A stretch of 64,000 nt of DNA from Shimia thalassica (GTDB taxonomy: Bacteria > Pseudomonadota > Alphaproteobacteria > Rhodobacterales > Rhodobacteraceae): positions 868,001 to 932,000 of the forward strand of contig NZ_CYTW01000001.1 of NCBI RefSeq assembly GCF_001458215.1, written 5' to 3'. The notes under the pieces were generated by a model. The model was not told the DNA's origin. It did no database searches and was given only the letters and a program-made list of their open reading frames with translations. This document shows, in pieces, positions 52,589-60,620 of the stretch (its first letter is position 1; each line of letters opens with the position of its first letter). The translations under genes were made by a program, and so were the position numbers.

Positions 52589-53932
52589 TCAGTTTTGCAG
52601 GTACACTTCGAGTGAATCGTCCAAAGCGTCTTTCCAAGGGGTGTGGTGCTTTGGTGCCAGCGTGCCGGTGATAACCGATGTGTACGAGTTGTTGCGGAAC
52701 GCCATGATGTCTTCGGCTTTGTGCTTTTTCCATTCAAAGAAGGCTTCACAGGCGCCATCAATGTTGAAGCTGGGATAGTCCGTTTCGGCCACCAGTTCCT
52801 TGACGTAGTCCGCCTGATATTTGATTGCGTATTTTACGTCATCCGAGGCGTCTTCGCGGGCGACACGTTCCGCAACATCCGCAAGCAGGGTCTCTTTGTC
52901 GGCGGGCACGGCAATGCGGTCCATGATCACGTCGCGCACATACCATGCTTGGGCGTCAAACATGTTGAAGGTGAACCACTGGTCCTGCATGCCCAGATAG
53001 AACATCTTGGGATTGTTGACGTAAACCACGCCCTTATAAAGATCCGCCGTGGCCAACCGGTTGGCTGTTTTCAGGCGCAAATCGTCCGGCAGGAATGGGA
53101 AATAGTGTTTATAGCCGGTGCACAAGATGATGGCGTCGATGTCTTTTGTCGTGCCATCCACAAAATAGGCCGTGCGCCCCTCGACTTTCTCGAGTGCGGG
53201 TTTTTCTTCCCAGTTGTCCGGCCAGTCAAAGCCCATCGGCGCGCTGCGGTATGAGGTCGTGACCGTTTTTGCACCGTATTTCCAGCACTGCGATCCGATG
53301 TCTTCCGCTGAATAGGACGCGCCAAGCAGCAGCACGTCTTTGTCGGCGAATTCACGGGCATCGCGAAAATCATGCGCATGCACAATCCGTCCGTTGAAGG
53401 CCGCAAAACCGGGGTATTCGGGTACATTGGGGGACGAAAAGTGACCAGAGGCGCAGATGAAATTGTCAAAGCGTTCTTTATAGACGGTGTCGTTTTCCAT
53501 GTCGTGCACGGTGATTTCAAAGTCACCTTTTTCGTCGTCATATTCGACAAAGCGCACGACGGTCGAGAACTTGATCCACTTGCGTACATCGGCCTTGAGA
53601 ACGCGCCCTTCGATATAGTCAAACAGCACGGCCCGTGGCGGATAGGACGCGATCTGTTTTCCAAAATGTTCTTCAAAGGAATAATCTGCGAATTCAAGAC
53701 CTTCCTTGGGGCCGTTTGACCATAGATACCGGTACATTGAGCCATGTACAGGCTCGCCGTTTTCATCGACGCCAGTGCGCCAAGTATAGTTCCAAAGGCC
53801 ACCCCAGTTCGACTGCTTTTCAAAGCACACGATTTCAGGAATGTCCGCGCCGTTTTGTGCAGCGGACTGAAAGGCGCGAAGCTGGGCAAGTCCAGAGGGG
53901 CCAGCGCCGATGACGGCAACGCGTTTGCTCAT
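52589..53932 (-). CDS. tmm: Trimethylamine monooxygenase Tmm
   Basis: The 447-residue flavoprotein has the FAD motif [17 protein letters not shown] (GxGxxG at 9-14), the FMO fingerprint [11 protein letters not shown], and an NADPH motif in [27 protein letters not shown]-like residues and a [13 protein letters not shown]-type end motif match bacterial Tmm. It oxidises trimethylamine to TMAO with NADPH and O2. GGGAGAAC precedes the ATG at 53930-53932; a longer frame from 54028 has no family match. Upstream, a repeated 16-bp element lies in the spacer to the divergent gene. Confidence 0.95.
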   Translation of the reverse strand: MSKRVAVIGAGPSGLAQLRAFQSAAQNGADIPEIVCFEKQSNWGGLWNYTWRTGVDENGEPVHGSMYRYLWSNGPKEGLEFADYSFEEHFGKQIASYPPRAVLFDYIEGRVLKADVRKWIKFSTVVRFVEYDDEKGDFEITVHDMENDTVYKERFDNFICASGHFSSPNVPEYPGFAAFNGRIVHAHDFRDAREFADKDVLLLGASYSAEDIGSQCWKYGAKTVTTSYRSAPMGFDWPDNWEEKPALEKVEGRTAYFVDGTTKDIDAIILCTGYKHYFPFLPDDLRLKTANRLATADLYKGVVYVNNPKMFYLGMQDQWFTFNMFDAQAWYVRDVIMDRIAVPADKETLLADVAERVAREDASDDVKYAIKYQADYVKELVAETDYPSFNIDGACEAFFEWKKHKAEDIMAFRNNSYTSVITGTLAPKHHTPWKDALDDSLEVYLQN

Positions 53933-53954
53933 TGATGTTCTCCCGTTTGGTTCG

Positions 53955-54012
53955 TTGGTATGGACCAAAAGCGGAAACTGGTGCAATTGGCTGTTATTGG
54001 TGTGGGCCAAAA
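53955..54012. promoter_or_regulatory. Two copies of a 16-bp dyad element upstream of tmm
   Basis: TTGGTATGGACCAAAA (53955-53970) and TTGGTGTGGGCCAAAA (53997-54012) match at 14 of 16 positions and have a TTGGT-N4-(A/G)CCAA dyad core. Their starts are 42 nt apart, close to four helical turns. The spacing suggests cooperative binding by a dimeric regulator at the divergent tmm / binding-protein promoters; the XRE-cupin protein at 55439 is one candidate. Confidence 0.6.
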
Positions 54013-54106
54013 ATTTTCCGGTGGTCAATGAATTTTCTTTAGAGGAATATATGATTCATAAAGTGATCGAGGTGTTTGGGTTGTTTTTTAAGCGTGAGGT
54101 GAAAAA

Positions 54107-55390
54107 ATGAGCAGCGTTTCTCTTGCGCAGCGTCTCGCAGTTGCCGGGAATCTTCCGCGTCTTTCCGTGCAGGATCGTGCCCCCATCAAGATCGGGGCTT
54201 TGGTGCCTTTATCTGGGTCGGAAGAGGCATGGGGGCGGCCCGGTGTCGAGGGCAGCCAGATTTGGGTCGACTGGATCAACAACCGCGGGGGCATGATGAT
54301 TGGCGGCCATCGCCGACCTGTCGAGTTGATTGTGCATGACAGTGCCCACTCGGCGCAGAGTGCCTTTGATGCGGCGCGCCAGATGGTCGAGACAGATCAG
54401 GTGTGTCTTGTGCTGACATTGGGTGGGGGGCAGCTTGCCCTTGCCTTGGACTATTTGATGCAGCGGCGCGTTCTGACCACAACCTTGCTGCCGTCTGATC
54501 TATCGCCGGATCATCCCTGCTTGATCGCACCTGCCGAGGTGCACCCGTTCTTTAATGTGACAGGGGTTGAGTGGTTGGCGCGCACCCAGCCAGAGGCGCG
54601 GCGCGTGGCCTTGTGTTCGCAACGTGACCTGTTGGGCTTGCCCTCGCTGGCCACATATCGCGCGGCCTTTGGTGTTGCGGGGCGGGACCTTGTCAAAGAG
54701 GTGATTTACGAGCCGGAAGAGGGCAGCGCCACCGAGATCGTGGCGGCGTTAATGGCCGAAGCACCGGATGTTCTGTGCTGGTGTTCGGCCGCGCCGCAGA
54801 TGATGGAAGACCTCACCGTCGCGGCATATGAGCAGGGATTTCAAGGGCAGATCATCGCCTGTACCTGCGATCACTACGACAGGATGATAGAGCGCACATC
54901 GCCGGAATTTATGGAGCGGTTTACCTTTCAGTTCCCTGACTTTGATGATCCGGCACTTGCAGAGATGGCGTTTTTCTTTCACCGGCCGGGTGCGTTTTTT
55001 GAAGAGTTCAATCAGCGGTTTCCTGGAAAATGGAGTGCGGTTAGCTGGGAATATGCTTCAATTCTGGATATTTGGCACAATGCCGTTGAAACTGCGGACA
55101 GTGTGAATACCGCGCCTGTTCTTGCGGCTCTGAAGCGGGGACGGCAAATGCCGAACGCCTTTGGGCAAGCGAACTGGTGGGGTAAAGACGTGTTCGGCAT
55201 CGACAATGCCTTGGTTGGAGATTGGCCCGTTGTCGCCATTCGAGATGGCAAGGCGCGCATACAGGAATTTGGATCGGTTCTGCGTTGGGTCGAGGCCAAC
55301 GGCACAGAGTTGGCCCGCGAACTCGAACGGTTGGGCCAGCTTTGGTATCAGAAAATGCCGTCTGATCTTGCCGGTGCATTGGCCAAGTGA
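54107..55390 (+). CDS. Periplasmic-binding-protein-like (Peripla_BP_6 / AmiC-type) protein without a signal peptide
   Basis: The 427-residue product begins MSSVSLAQRLAVAGNLPRLS and shows no signal peptide. The rest matches the family of amide/urea/leucine binding proteins: IKIGALVPLSGSEEAWGRPG, IWVDWINNRGGMMIGGHRRP, LAALKRGRQMPNAFGQANWWG. No cognate ABC permease or ATPase lies next to it. Without export it could be a cytoplasmic ligand sensor, as AmiC is for the amidase operon. It is divergent from tmm and followed by an XRE-cupin regulator. The ligand may be a methylated amine; this is inference. Confidence 0.8.
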   Translation: MSSVSLAQRLAVAGNLPRLSVQDRAPIKIGALVPLSGSEEAWGRPGVEGSQIWVDWINNRGGMMIGGHRRPVELIVHDSAHSAQSAFDAARQMVETDQVCLVLTLGGGQLALALDYLMQRRVLTTTLLPSDLSPDHPCLIAPAEVHPFFNVTGVEWLARTQPEARRVALCSQRDLLGLPSLATYRAAFGVAGRDLVKEVIYEPEEGSATEIVAALMAEAPDVLCWCSAAPQMMEDLTVAAYEQGFQGQIIACTCDHYDRMIERTSPEFMERFTFQFPDFDDPALAEMAFFFHRPGAFFEEFNQRFPGKWSAVSWEYASILDIWHNAVETADSVNTAPVLAALKRGRQMPNAFGQANWWGKDVFGIDNALVGDWPVVAIRDGKARIQEFGSVLRWVEANGTELARELERLGQLWYQKMPSDLAGALAK

Positions 55391-55438
55391 TCGGCCAAGT
55401 CCCCCGTGATGGAAATAGTAAAGTAAAAGGAGATTGGT

Positions 55439-56074
55439 TTGAGCAAAGGTGACAAGGCCCTTCGGCAGAACCCCCACGCGACACGAGAAGCGCGAGAAAA
55501 AAACCTTGAGGTTGCGATCGGACGGCAGGTGCGTGAATTGCGCAAACGTCAGCGGATGACCGGATCGGATCTTGCGGCACAAACAGGTGTTTCTGTCGGA
55601 ATGCTCTCAAAGATCGAGAACGGGGTCATCTCGCCCTCTCTGAATACCATCTCCGCTTTGGCGGATGCACTGAAGGTGCCCCTCATTCAGTTGTTCTCCG
55701 GGTACGAGGAAGAGCGTGGATGTATGCACGTGAAAGCGGGGGAAGGTGTCGAGATCGAACGCGAAGGCACAAGGGCCGGTCACCAATACAGCCTGTTGGG
55801 GCACATTGGGTCCAACAATTCGGGCGTTGTGGTCGAGCCTTATCTGATCACCCTCACCAGCGAGAGTGACAGGTTCCCCGCCTTTCAGCATGAAGGCATC
55901 GAGATGCTCTATGTTCTTGAGGGGAAAGTTCAGTACCGCCACGGCGACAAGACATATGAATTGGGGGCAGGGGATACGTTGCTGTTTGATGCGGACGCCC
56001 CGCACGGGCCCGAAGTGATCCTTGAGCTGCCGGTGCGATTCCTTTCGATCATCACCTATCCACAGCAAAGATAG
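55439..56074 (+). CDS. XRE-family regulator with a C-terminal cupin domain
   Basis: The 211-residue protein has an XRE helix-turn-helix (RQVRELRKRQRMTGSDLAAQ, TGVSVGMLSKIENGVISPSL) and a cupin sensory domain (EGIEMLYVLEGKVQYRHGDK). The start is TTG at 55439-55441, supported by AAAGGAG about 7 nt upstream. Such regulators sense small molecules; here they probably control the methylamine genes on both sides. It lies between the binding-protein-like gene and the mgs operon, in the same direction. Confidence 0.9.
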   Translation: MSKGDKALRQNPHATREAREKNLEVAIGRQVRELRKRQRMTGSDLAAQTGVSVGMLSKIENGVISPSLNTISALADALKVPLIQLFSGYEEERGCMHVKAGEGVEIEREGTRAGHQYSLLGHIGSNNSGVVVEPYLITLTSESDRFPAFQHEGIEMLYVLEGKVQYRHGDKTYELGAGDTLLFDADAPHGPEVILELPVRFLSIITYPQQR

Positions 56075-56193
56075 GTTCGGCATTCGCACAAAAAGTAATC
56101 ATTCGCTCAATTGATGGTCAGACAACCCTTCGGGAGTGAATGAGCACGGTCAACTTTCGGGAATTTTCCGGTACCGACAAAAAGTTTCTTGAA

Positions 56194-56260
56194 GGGAAAA
56201 TAGATTTCCCATTAGGAAGGGTGCAACGACCCCGTGCGGGTCGAGGCAACTAATGGAGGT
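56194..56260 (+). promoter_or_regulatory. Structured 5' leader of mgsA, possible riboswitch or attenuator
   Basis: GGGAAA/TTTCCC (56194-56199 with 56205-56210) forms a hairpin with a 5-nt loop. CCATTAG (56209-56215) can pair with CTAATGG (56250-56256), enclosing a third hairpin CGACCC/GGGTCG (56227-56232 with 56238-56243). The CCATTAG arm shares two bases with the first hairpin, so the two folds compete. The CTAATGG arm overlaps the start of the GGAGG Shine-Dalgarno before the mgsA ATG at 56265, so that fold would hide it. I could not match it to a known riboswitch class. Confidence 0.45.
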
Positions 56261-56264
56261 ACCA

Positions 56265-57155
56265 ATGTGTGGAATCGTTGGTCTGTTTCTGAAAAAGGAC
56301 GAGCTGCGCCCGCAATTGGGTGACATGCTGACAGATATGCTCATCACGATGACGGATCGTGGCCCGGATAGCGCCGGGATCGCAATCTACGGTGAAGAGA
56401 CCGAAGGCATGGTCAAAATCACGGTTCAGTCGGACACGCCGGAAGAGGCTTTTGCCGAACTCGATGGTGCGCTGACGTCGGCCATCCACAGCCCTGTGTC
56501 GATGAAAGTTATCGACACCCATGCCGTGTTGACTGTCGCCGATAGCGTCGAGGCCAAAGCGATTGAGGTGCTGGAAGAAAAAGGCCTGCGCATCATGGGG
56601 TCGGGCCAGACGATGGAAATCTACAAGGAAGTTGGTCTTCCCAAAAATGTCGCGTCCCGCTTTGGGCTGCGTGACATGGGCGGAAGCCACGGCATTGGCC
56701 ACACACGCATGGCCACCGAAAGTGCCGTAACCACAATGGGCGCGCATCCATTTTCGACCGCAGATGACCAGTGCCTCGTGCACAACGGATCGCTGTCGAA
56801 CCACAACCAGATGCGTCGCAAGCTGGCCAAAAAGGGTGTCTTTACCCGCTCGGAAAACGACACAGAGGTCGGGGCCGCCTATATTTCGTCGCGCATTGCA
56901 GACGGGGCTACACTGGGCGAAGCGCTGGAAGGCACCATTGAAGACCTTGATGGGTTCTTTACCTTTGTCACCGGCACCAAGGATGGGTTCGGCGTTGTCC
57001 GTGATCCGATTGCCTGCAAACCCGCTGTCATGGCCGAAACAGACGACTATGTCGCCTTTGCCTCGGAATACCGTGCCTTTGCGGACCTGCCCGGCATTGA
57101 TGGTGCACGCGTCTGGGAACCTGAACCCGCAACTGTTTATTTCTGGGAGCGCTGA
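56265..57155 (+). CDS. mgsA: N-methylglutamate synthase subunit MgsA (class II glutamine amidotransferase)
   Basis: The 296-residue protein begins MCGIVGLFLKKDELRPQLGD; after Met removal Cys becomes the N-terminal nucleophile of class II amidotransferases. RGPDSAGIAIYG and GIGHTRMATESAVTTMGAHP follow. In the Mgs complex this part resembles the amidotransferase domain of glutamate synthase. It acts on gamma-glutamylmethylamide, passing methylamine to 2-oxoglutarate. It is the first gene of mgsABC-gmaS. The start was chosen at the Cys, with GGAGG upstream, rather than 4 codons earlier. GlxB is the closest alternative family name. Confidence 0.88.
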   Translation: MCGIVGLFLKKDELRPQLGDMLTDMLITMTDRGPDSAGIAIYGEETEGMVKITVQSDTPEEAFAELDGALTSAIHSPVSMKVIDTHAVLTVADSVEAKAIEVLEEKGLRIMGSGQTMEIYKEVGLPKNVASRFGLRDMGGSHGIGHTRMATESAVTTMGAHPFSTADDQCLVHNGSLSNHNQMRRKLAKKGVFTRSENDTEVGAAYISSRIADGATLGEALEGTIEDLDGFFTFVTGTKDGFGVVRDPIACKPAVMAETDDYVAFASEYRAFADLPGIDGARVWEPEPATVYFWER

Positions 57156-57158
57156 ACC

Positions 57159-57845
57159 ATGAGCATTTCTCTTGATATGGCGCAGACCGAACTGCGCGAG
57201 GTAAATACAACCCTGCAAGCCGCCGCCAAGGCGCAAGCCAACGAAGACTATGTCATCGAAAACCCGCGCGGCAGCCATGCCGTGGCCTGTGGTCTTGATG
57301 GCCCTGTGAGCGTCACCGTCAAAGGATCAACCGGATATTACTGCGCCGGTATGAACAAAGACGCAGAGGTCACGGTCGAAGGATCGGCCGGTCCGGGTGT
57401 TGCGGAAAACATGATGTCCGGCGTTGTCACGATCGAAGGTGACGCCAGCCAATACGCAGGTGCAACCGGACATGGCGGCCTTTTGAACATCAAAGGCAAT
57501 GCAAGTTCGCGTTGTGGCATTTCGATGAAGGGTATCGACATCGTCGTGCACGGAAACATCGGCCACATGTCCGCGTTCATGGCACAAAAAGGCAACCTTG
57601 TTGTGTTGGGCGACGCAGGAGACGCATTGGGTGACTCGCTGTACGAGGCCTGTTTGTTTGTGCGCGGCGACGTCAAGTCTTTGGGTGCGGATTGCATCGA
57701 AAAAGAACTGCGCCCCGAGCATATCGAGGTTTTGGCAGACCTTCTGGCCAAAGCCGGGGCCGATGCCAAGCCCGAAGAGTTCAAACGCTATGGCTCTGCC
57801 CGCACCCTCTATAATTTCAACATCGACAACGCTGACGCATACTAA
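57159..57845 (+). CDS. mgsB: N-methylglutamate synthase subunit MgsB (GltB C-terminal-like beta-helix)
   Basis: The 228-residue product shows the beta-helix of the GXGXG domain of glutamate synthase: GPVSVTVKGSTGYYCAGMNK, VTVEGSAGPGVAENMMSG, VTIEGDASQYAGATGHGG. It is the GlxC/MgsB type. With MgsA and MgsC it reassembles a glutamate-synthase-like enzyme from separate chains. It starts 3 nt after mgsA and is followed 10 nt later by mgsC. Confidence 0.88.
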   Translation: MSISLDMAQTELREVNTTLQAAAKAQANEDYVIENPRGSHAVACGLDGPVSVTVKGSTGYYCAGMNKDAEVTVEGSAGPGVAENMMSGVVTIEGDASQYAGATGHGGLLNIKGNASSRCGISMKGIDIVVHGNIGHMSAFMAQKGNLVVLGDAGDALGDSLYEACLFVRGDVKSLGADCIEKELRPEHIEVLADLLAKAGADAKPEEFKRYGSARTLYNFNIDNADAY

Positions 57846-57855
57846 GGAGCGCGAT

Positions 57856-59181
57856 ATGGAAAAGACACCTGACACCGAACCGCGCCAGTCCTGGACGTTT
57901 TCGAACGACACCAACTCGGAAATCCGCCGTGCAGCGGCCACCGGCATCTATGACATTCGTGGAGGTGGCGCCAAACGCCGCGTGCCGCATTTTGATGACC
58001 TGTTGTTCCTTGGCGCCTCGATGAGCCGCTATCCCTTGGAAGGCTATCGCGAGAAATGCGATACTTCGGTCACATTGGGCACACGGTTTGCGAAAAAGCC
58101 GATTGAGCTGAAAATCCCGATCACCATTGCGGGCATGTCCTTTGGCTCGCTGTCTGGTCCTGCAAAAGAGGCACTGGGACGCGGGGCTTCCATGGCCGGA
58201 ACGTCCACCACCACTGGTGACGGCGGCATGACCGAAGAAGAGCGCGGCCATTCCGAAAAGCTGATCTATCAGTACCTGCCATCGCGCTATGGTATGAACC
58301 CTGACGATCTGCGCCGTGCAGATGCTATCGAAGTCGTGGTTGGCCAAGGTGCCAAACCGGGCGGCGGTGGTATGCTTCTGGGTCAGAAGATCACCGAACG
58401 TGTTGCGGGCATGCGGTGCTTGCCCGAAGGTATCGACCAGCGGTCGGCCTGTCGTCACCCGGACTGGACTGGACCGGATGACCTTGAAATCAAAATTCTC
58501 GAGCTGCGTGAAATCACCAACTGGGAAAAGCCGATTTACATCAAGGTTGGTGGCGCGCGCCCCTACTATGACACGGCTTTGGCGGTGAAGGCCGGCGCGG
58601 ATGTGATCGTTCTGGATGGGATGCAGGGCGGTACGGCGGCGACACAGGATGTGTTTATCGAACACGTCGGTCAGCCGACACTGGCATGCATTCGACCTGC
58701 TGTTCAGGCGCTTCAGGATCTGGGTATGCACCGTGAGGTACAGCTTGTTGTTTCCGGCGGCATTCGCACCGGTGCAGATGTGGCCAAAGCGCTGGCGCTG
58801 GGCGCGGATGCGGTTTCGATCGGTACTGCGGCGCTGGTGGCGCTGGGGGACAACGATCCGAAATGGGAAGCGGAATACCAGAAACTGGGCACGACGACGG
58901 GCGCCTATGATGACTGGCACGAGGGTCGCGACCCTGCGGGTATCACCACGCAGGATCCCGAACTGATGAAGCGCCTGGATCCCGAAGCCGCTGGTCGCCG
59001 TTTGCGCAACTATCTGAATGTGCTGACACTGGAATGCCAGACACTGGCGCGGGCCTGTGGTCACAACCACGTTCACAACCTCGAGCCCGAGGACCTGTGC
59101 GCGCTGACCATGGAGGCCGCTGCGATGGCGCAGGTGCCTTTGGCGGGCACCAACTGGTATCCCGGCAAAACCGGCTTCTGA
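57856..59181 (+). CDS. mgsC: N-methylglutamate synthase subunit MgsC (GltS FMN-domain-like)
   Basis: The 441-residue protein has the glutamate synthase FMN barrel: IPITIAGMSFGSLSGPAKEAL, GTSTTTGDGGMTEEER, SRYGMNPDDLRRADAIEVVV, GQGAKPGGGGMLLG, KVGGARPYYDTALAVKAGAD and VVSGGIRTGADVAKALALGAD. It supplies the synthase site that joins methylamine to 2-oxoglutarate. The GGAGC sequence precedes the ATG; an earlier frame from 57598 lies inside mgsB and is not used. A hairpin follows before gmaS. Confidence 0.9.
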   Translation: MEKTPDTEPRQSWTFSNDTNSEIRRAAATGIYDIRGGGAKRRVPHFDDLLFLGASMSRYPLEGYREKCDTSVTLGTRFAKKPIELKIPITIAGMSFGSLSGPAKEALGRGASMAGTSTTTGDGGMTEEERGHSEKLIYQYLPSRYGMNPDDLRRADAIEVVVGQGAKPGGGGMLLGQKITERVAGMRCLPEGIDQRSACRHPDWTGPDDLEIKILELREITNWEKPIYIKVGGARPYYDTALAVKAGADVIVLDGMQGGTAATQDVFIEHVGQPTLACIRPAVQALQDLGMHREVQLVVSGGIRTGADVAKALALGADAVSIGTAALVALGDNDPKWEAEYQKLGTTTGAYDDWHEGRDPAGITTQDPELMKRLDPEAAGRRLRNYLNVLTLECQTLARACGHNHVHNLEPEDLCALTMEAAAMAQVPLAGTNWYPGKTGF

Positions 59182-59190
59182 AACTTGAAT

Positions 59191-59217
59191 AAAGAGGGGC
59201 TGCGCGCCCCTCTTTGA
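59191..59217 (+). terminator. Hairpin between mgsC and gmaS (possible partial terminator)
   Basis: AAAGAGGGGC (59191-59200) pairs with GCCCCTCTTT (59206-59215) over 10 bp around TGCGC. The T run is short, so it may be a partial terminator or an RNA-stability element that sets gmaS levels apart from mgsABC. Confidence 0.55.
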
Positions 59218-59246
59218 CCATCCAAAACGGAAACGAGGAGAACGAT

Positions 59247-60563
59247 ATGAGTGTTCTTGCTAAATTTGCCGAAGAAAATGGCGTTAAGTACTTCATGGTG
59301 TCCTACACGGATCTGTTTGGCGGACAGCGCGCCAAGCTGGTTCCGGCACAGGCCATTGCCGATATGGAAGAAGACGGTGCAGGTTTCGCCGGTTTCGCGA
59401 CATGGTTCGACATGACCCCCGCGCACCCGGATATGCTGGCCGTGCCGGATCCATCCGCGGTGATCCAGCTGCCATGGAAACCCGAAGTGGCTTGGGTGCC
59501 CGCCGATTGCGTCATGGAAGGCCAGCCGGTTGAGCAGGCACCACGTCAGGTCTTGAAAAAGCTGGTTGCCGAAGCTGCCGAGGCTGGCTTGCGCGTCAAA
59601 ACTGGCATCGAAGCCGAGTTCTTTCTGCTGACGCCGGAAGGAAACGAGATTTCCGATCCGTTCGATACTGCCGAAAAGCCGTGTTATGACCAGCAGGCCG
59701 TGATGCGCCGCTATGACGTGATCGCCGAGATCTGCGATTACATGCTGGATCTGGGCTGGGGCCCTTACCAAAACGATCATGAAGATGCGAATGGCCAGTT
59801 TGAAATGAACTGGGAATTCGACGATGCCTTGGTCACCGCCGACCGCCATTCGTTCTTCAAGTTCATGGTCAAATCGGTTGCCGAAAAATACGGATACCGT
59901 GCGACCTTCATGCCGAAACCTGTCGAAGGTTTGACCGGCAACGGATGTCACGCCCACATTTCGGTCTGGGATCTGGACGGCAAAACAAACGCCTTCGCGG
60001 GCGATGCCGGTGGTCAAATCGGTGAAGTCGGTCTGTCCGAGCAGGGCGGGTTTTTCCTTGGCGGGATCATGAAGCACGCCGAAGCTTTGGCGGCCCTCAC
60101 AAACCCGACCGTCAACAGCTACAAGCGTATCAACGCACCGCGCACGATGTCTGGGGCCACCTGGGCGCCAAACACCGTGACGTGGACGGGCAACAACCGC
60201 ACACATATGGTGCGCGTGCCCGGTCCGGGCCGGTTCGAACTGCGCCTTCCTGATGGTGCGGTGAACCCCTATCTCTTGCAGGCGGTCATCATTGCGGCAG
60301 GTCTCTCGGGCATCGGGTCCAAAGCAGATCCCGGCCCACGGTATGACATTGATATGTATGCAGAAGGCCAATCCATCACGGATGCGCCGAAGCTGCCTCT
60401 CAATATGCTGGACGCCATCCGCAACTTTGACGCGGATGTAGAGCTGAAGTCAAAACTCGGTGACAGTTTCTCGGCCAGCTACATCAAAATGAAGCATCAG
60501 GAATGGAACGCGTTTGTGACCCATTTCTCGGCTTGGGAAAAACAAAACACCCTCGACATCTGA
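59247..60563 (+). CDS. gmaS: Gamma-glutamylmethylamide synthetase GmaS (glutamine synthetase family)
   Basis: The 438-residue protein has glutamine synthetase motifs: RVKTGIEAEFFLLTPEGNE, NGQFEMNWEFDDAL, KPVEGLTGNGCHAHISVWD and NRTHMVRVPGPGRFELRLPD. In the mgs operon it is GmaS, which ligates methylamine to glutamate with ATP. The ATG at 59247 follows CGAGGAG; an in-frame ATG at 59214 lies inside the hairpin region and is less likely. It feeds gamma-glutamylmethylamide to MgsABC. Confidence 0.92.
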   Translation: MSVLAKFAEENGVKYFMVSYTDLFGGQRAKLVPAQAIADMEEDGAGFAGFATWFDMTPAHPDMLAVPDPSAVIQLPWKPEVAWVPADCVMEGQPVEQAPRQVLKKLVAEAAEAGLRVKTGIEAEFFLLTPEGNEISDPFDTAEKPCYDQQAVMRRYDVIAEICDYMLDLGWGPYQNDHEDANGQFEMNWEFDDALVTADRHSFFKFMVKSVAEKYGYRATFMPKPVEGLTGNGCHAHISVWDLDGKTNAFAGDAGGQIGEVGLSEQGGFFLGGIMKHAEALAALTNPTVNSYKRINAPRTMSGATWAPNTVTWTGNNRTHMVRVPGPGRFELRLPDGAVNPYLLQAVIIAAGLSGIGSKADPGPRYDIDMYAEGQSITDAPKLPLNMLDAIRNFDADVELKSKLGDSFSASYIKMKHQEWNAFVTHFSAWEKQNTLDI

Positions 60564-60588
60564 GCGGTTTGAAACCTCTTCCTCCCTG

Positions 60589-60620
60589 CGGGTCCGACCT
60601 AGGTCGGGCCCGTTTTTTTG
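60589..60620. terminator. Rho-independent terminator shared by gmaS and the convergent AraC gene
   Basis: CGGGTCCGACC pairs with GGTCGGGCCCG (one G-T pair) and is followed by seven T. It overlaps the stop codon of the convergent AraC gene, so the hairpin can serve transcripts from gmaS and perhaps from the other side. Confidence 0.82.
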
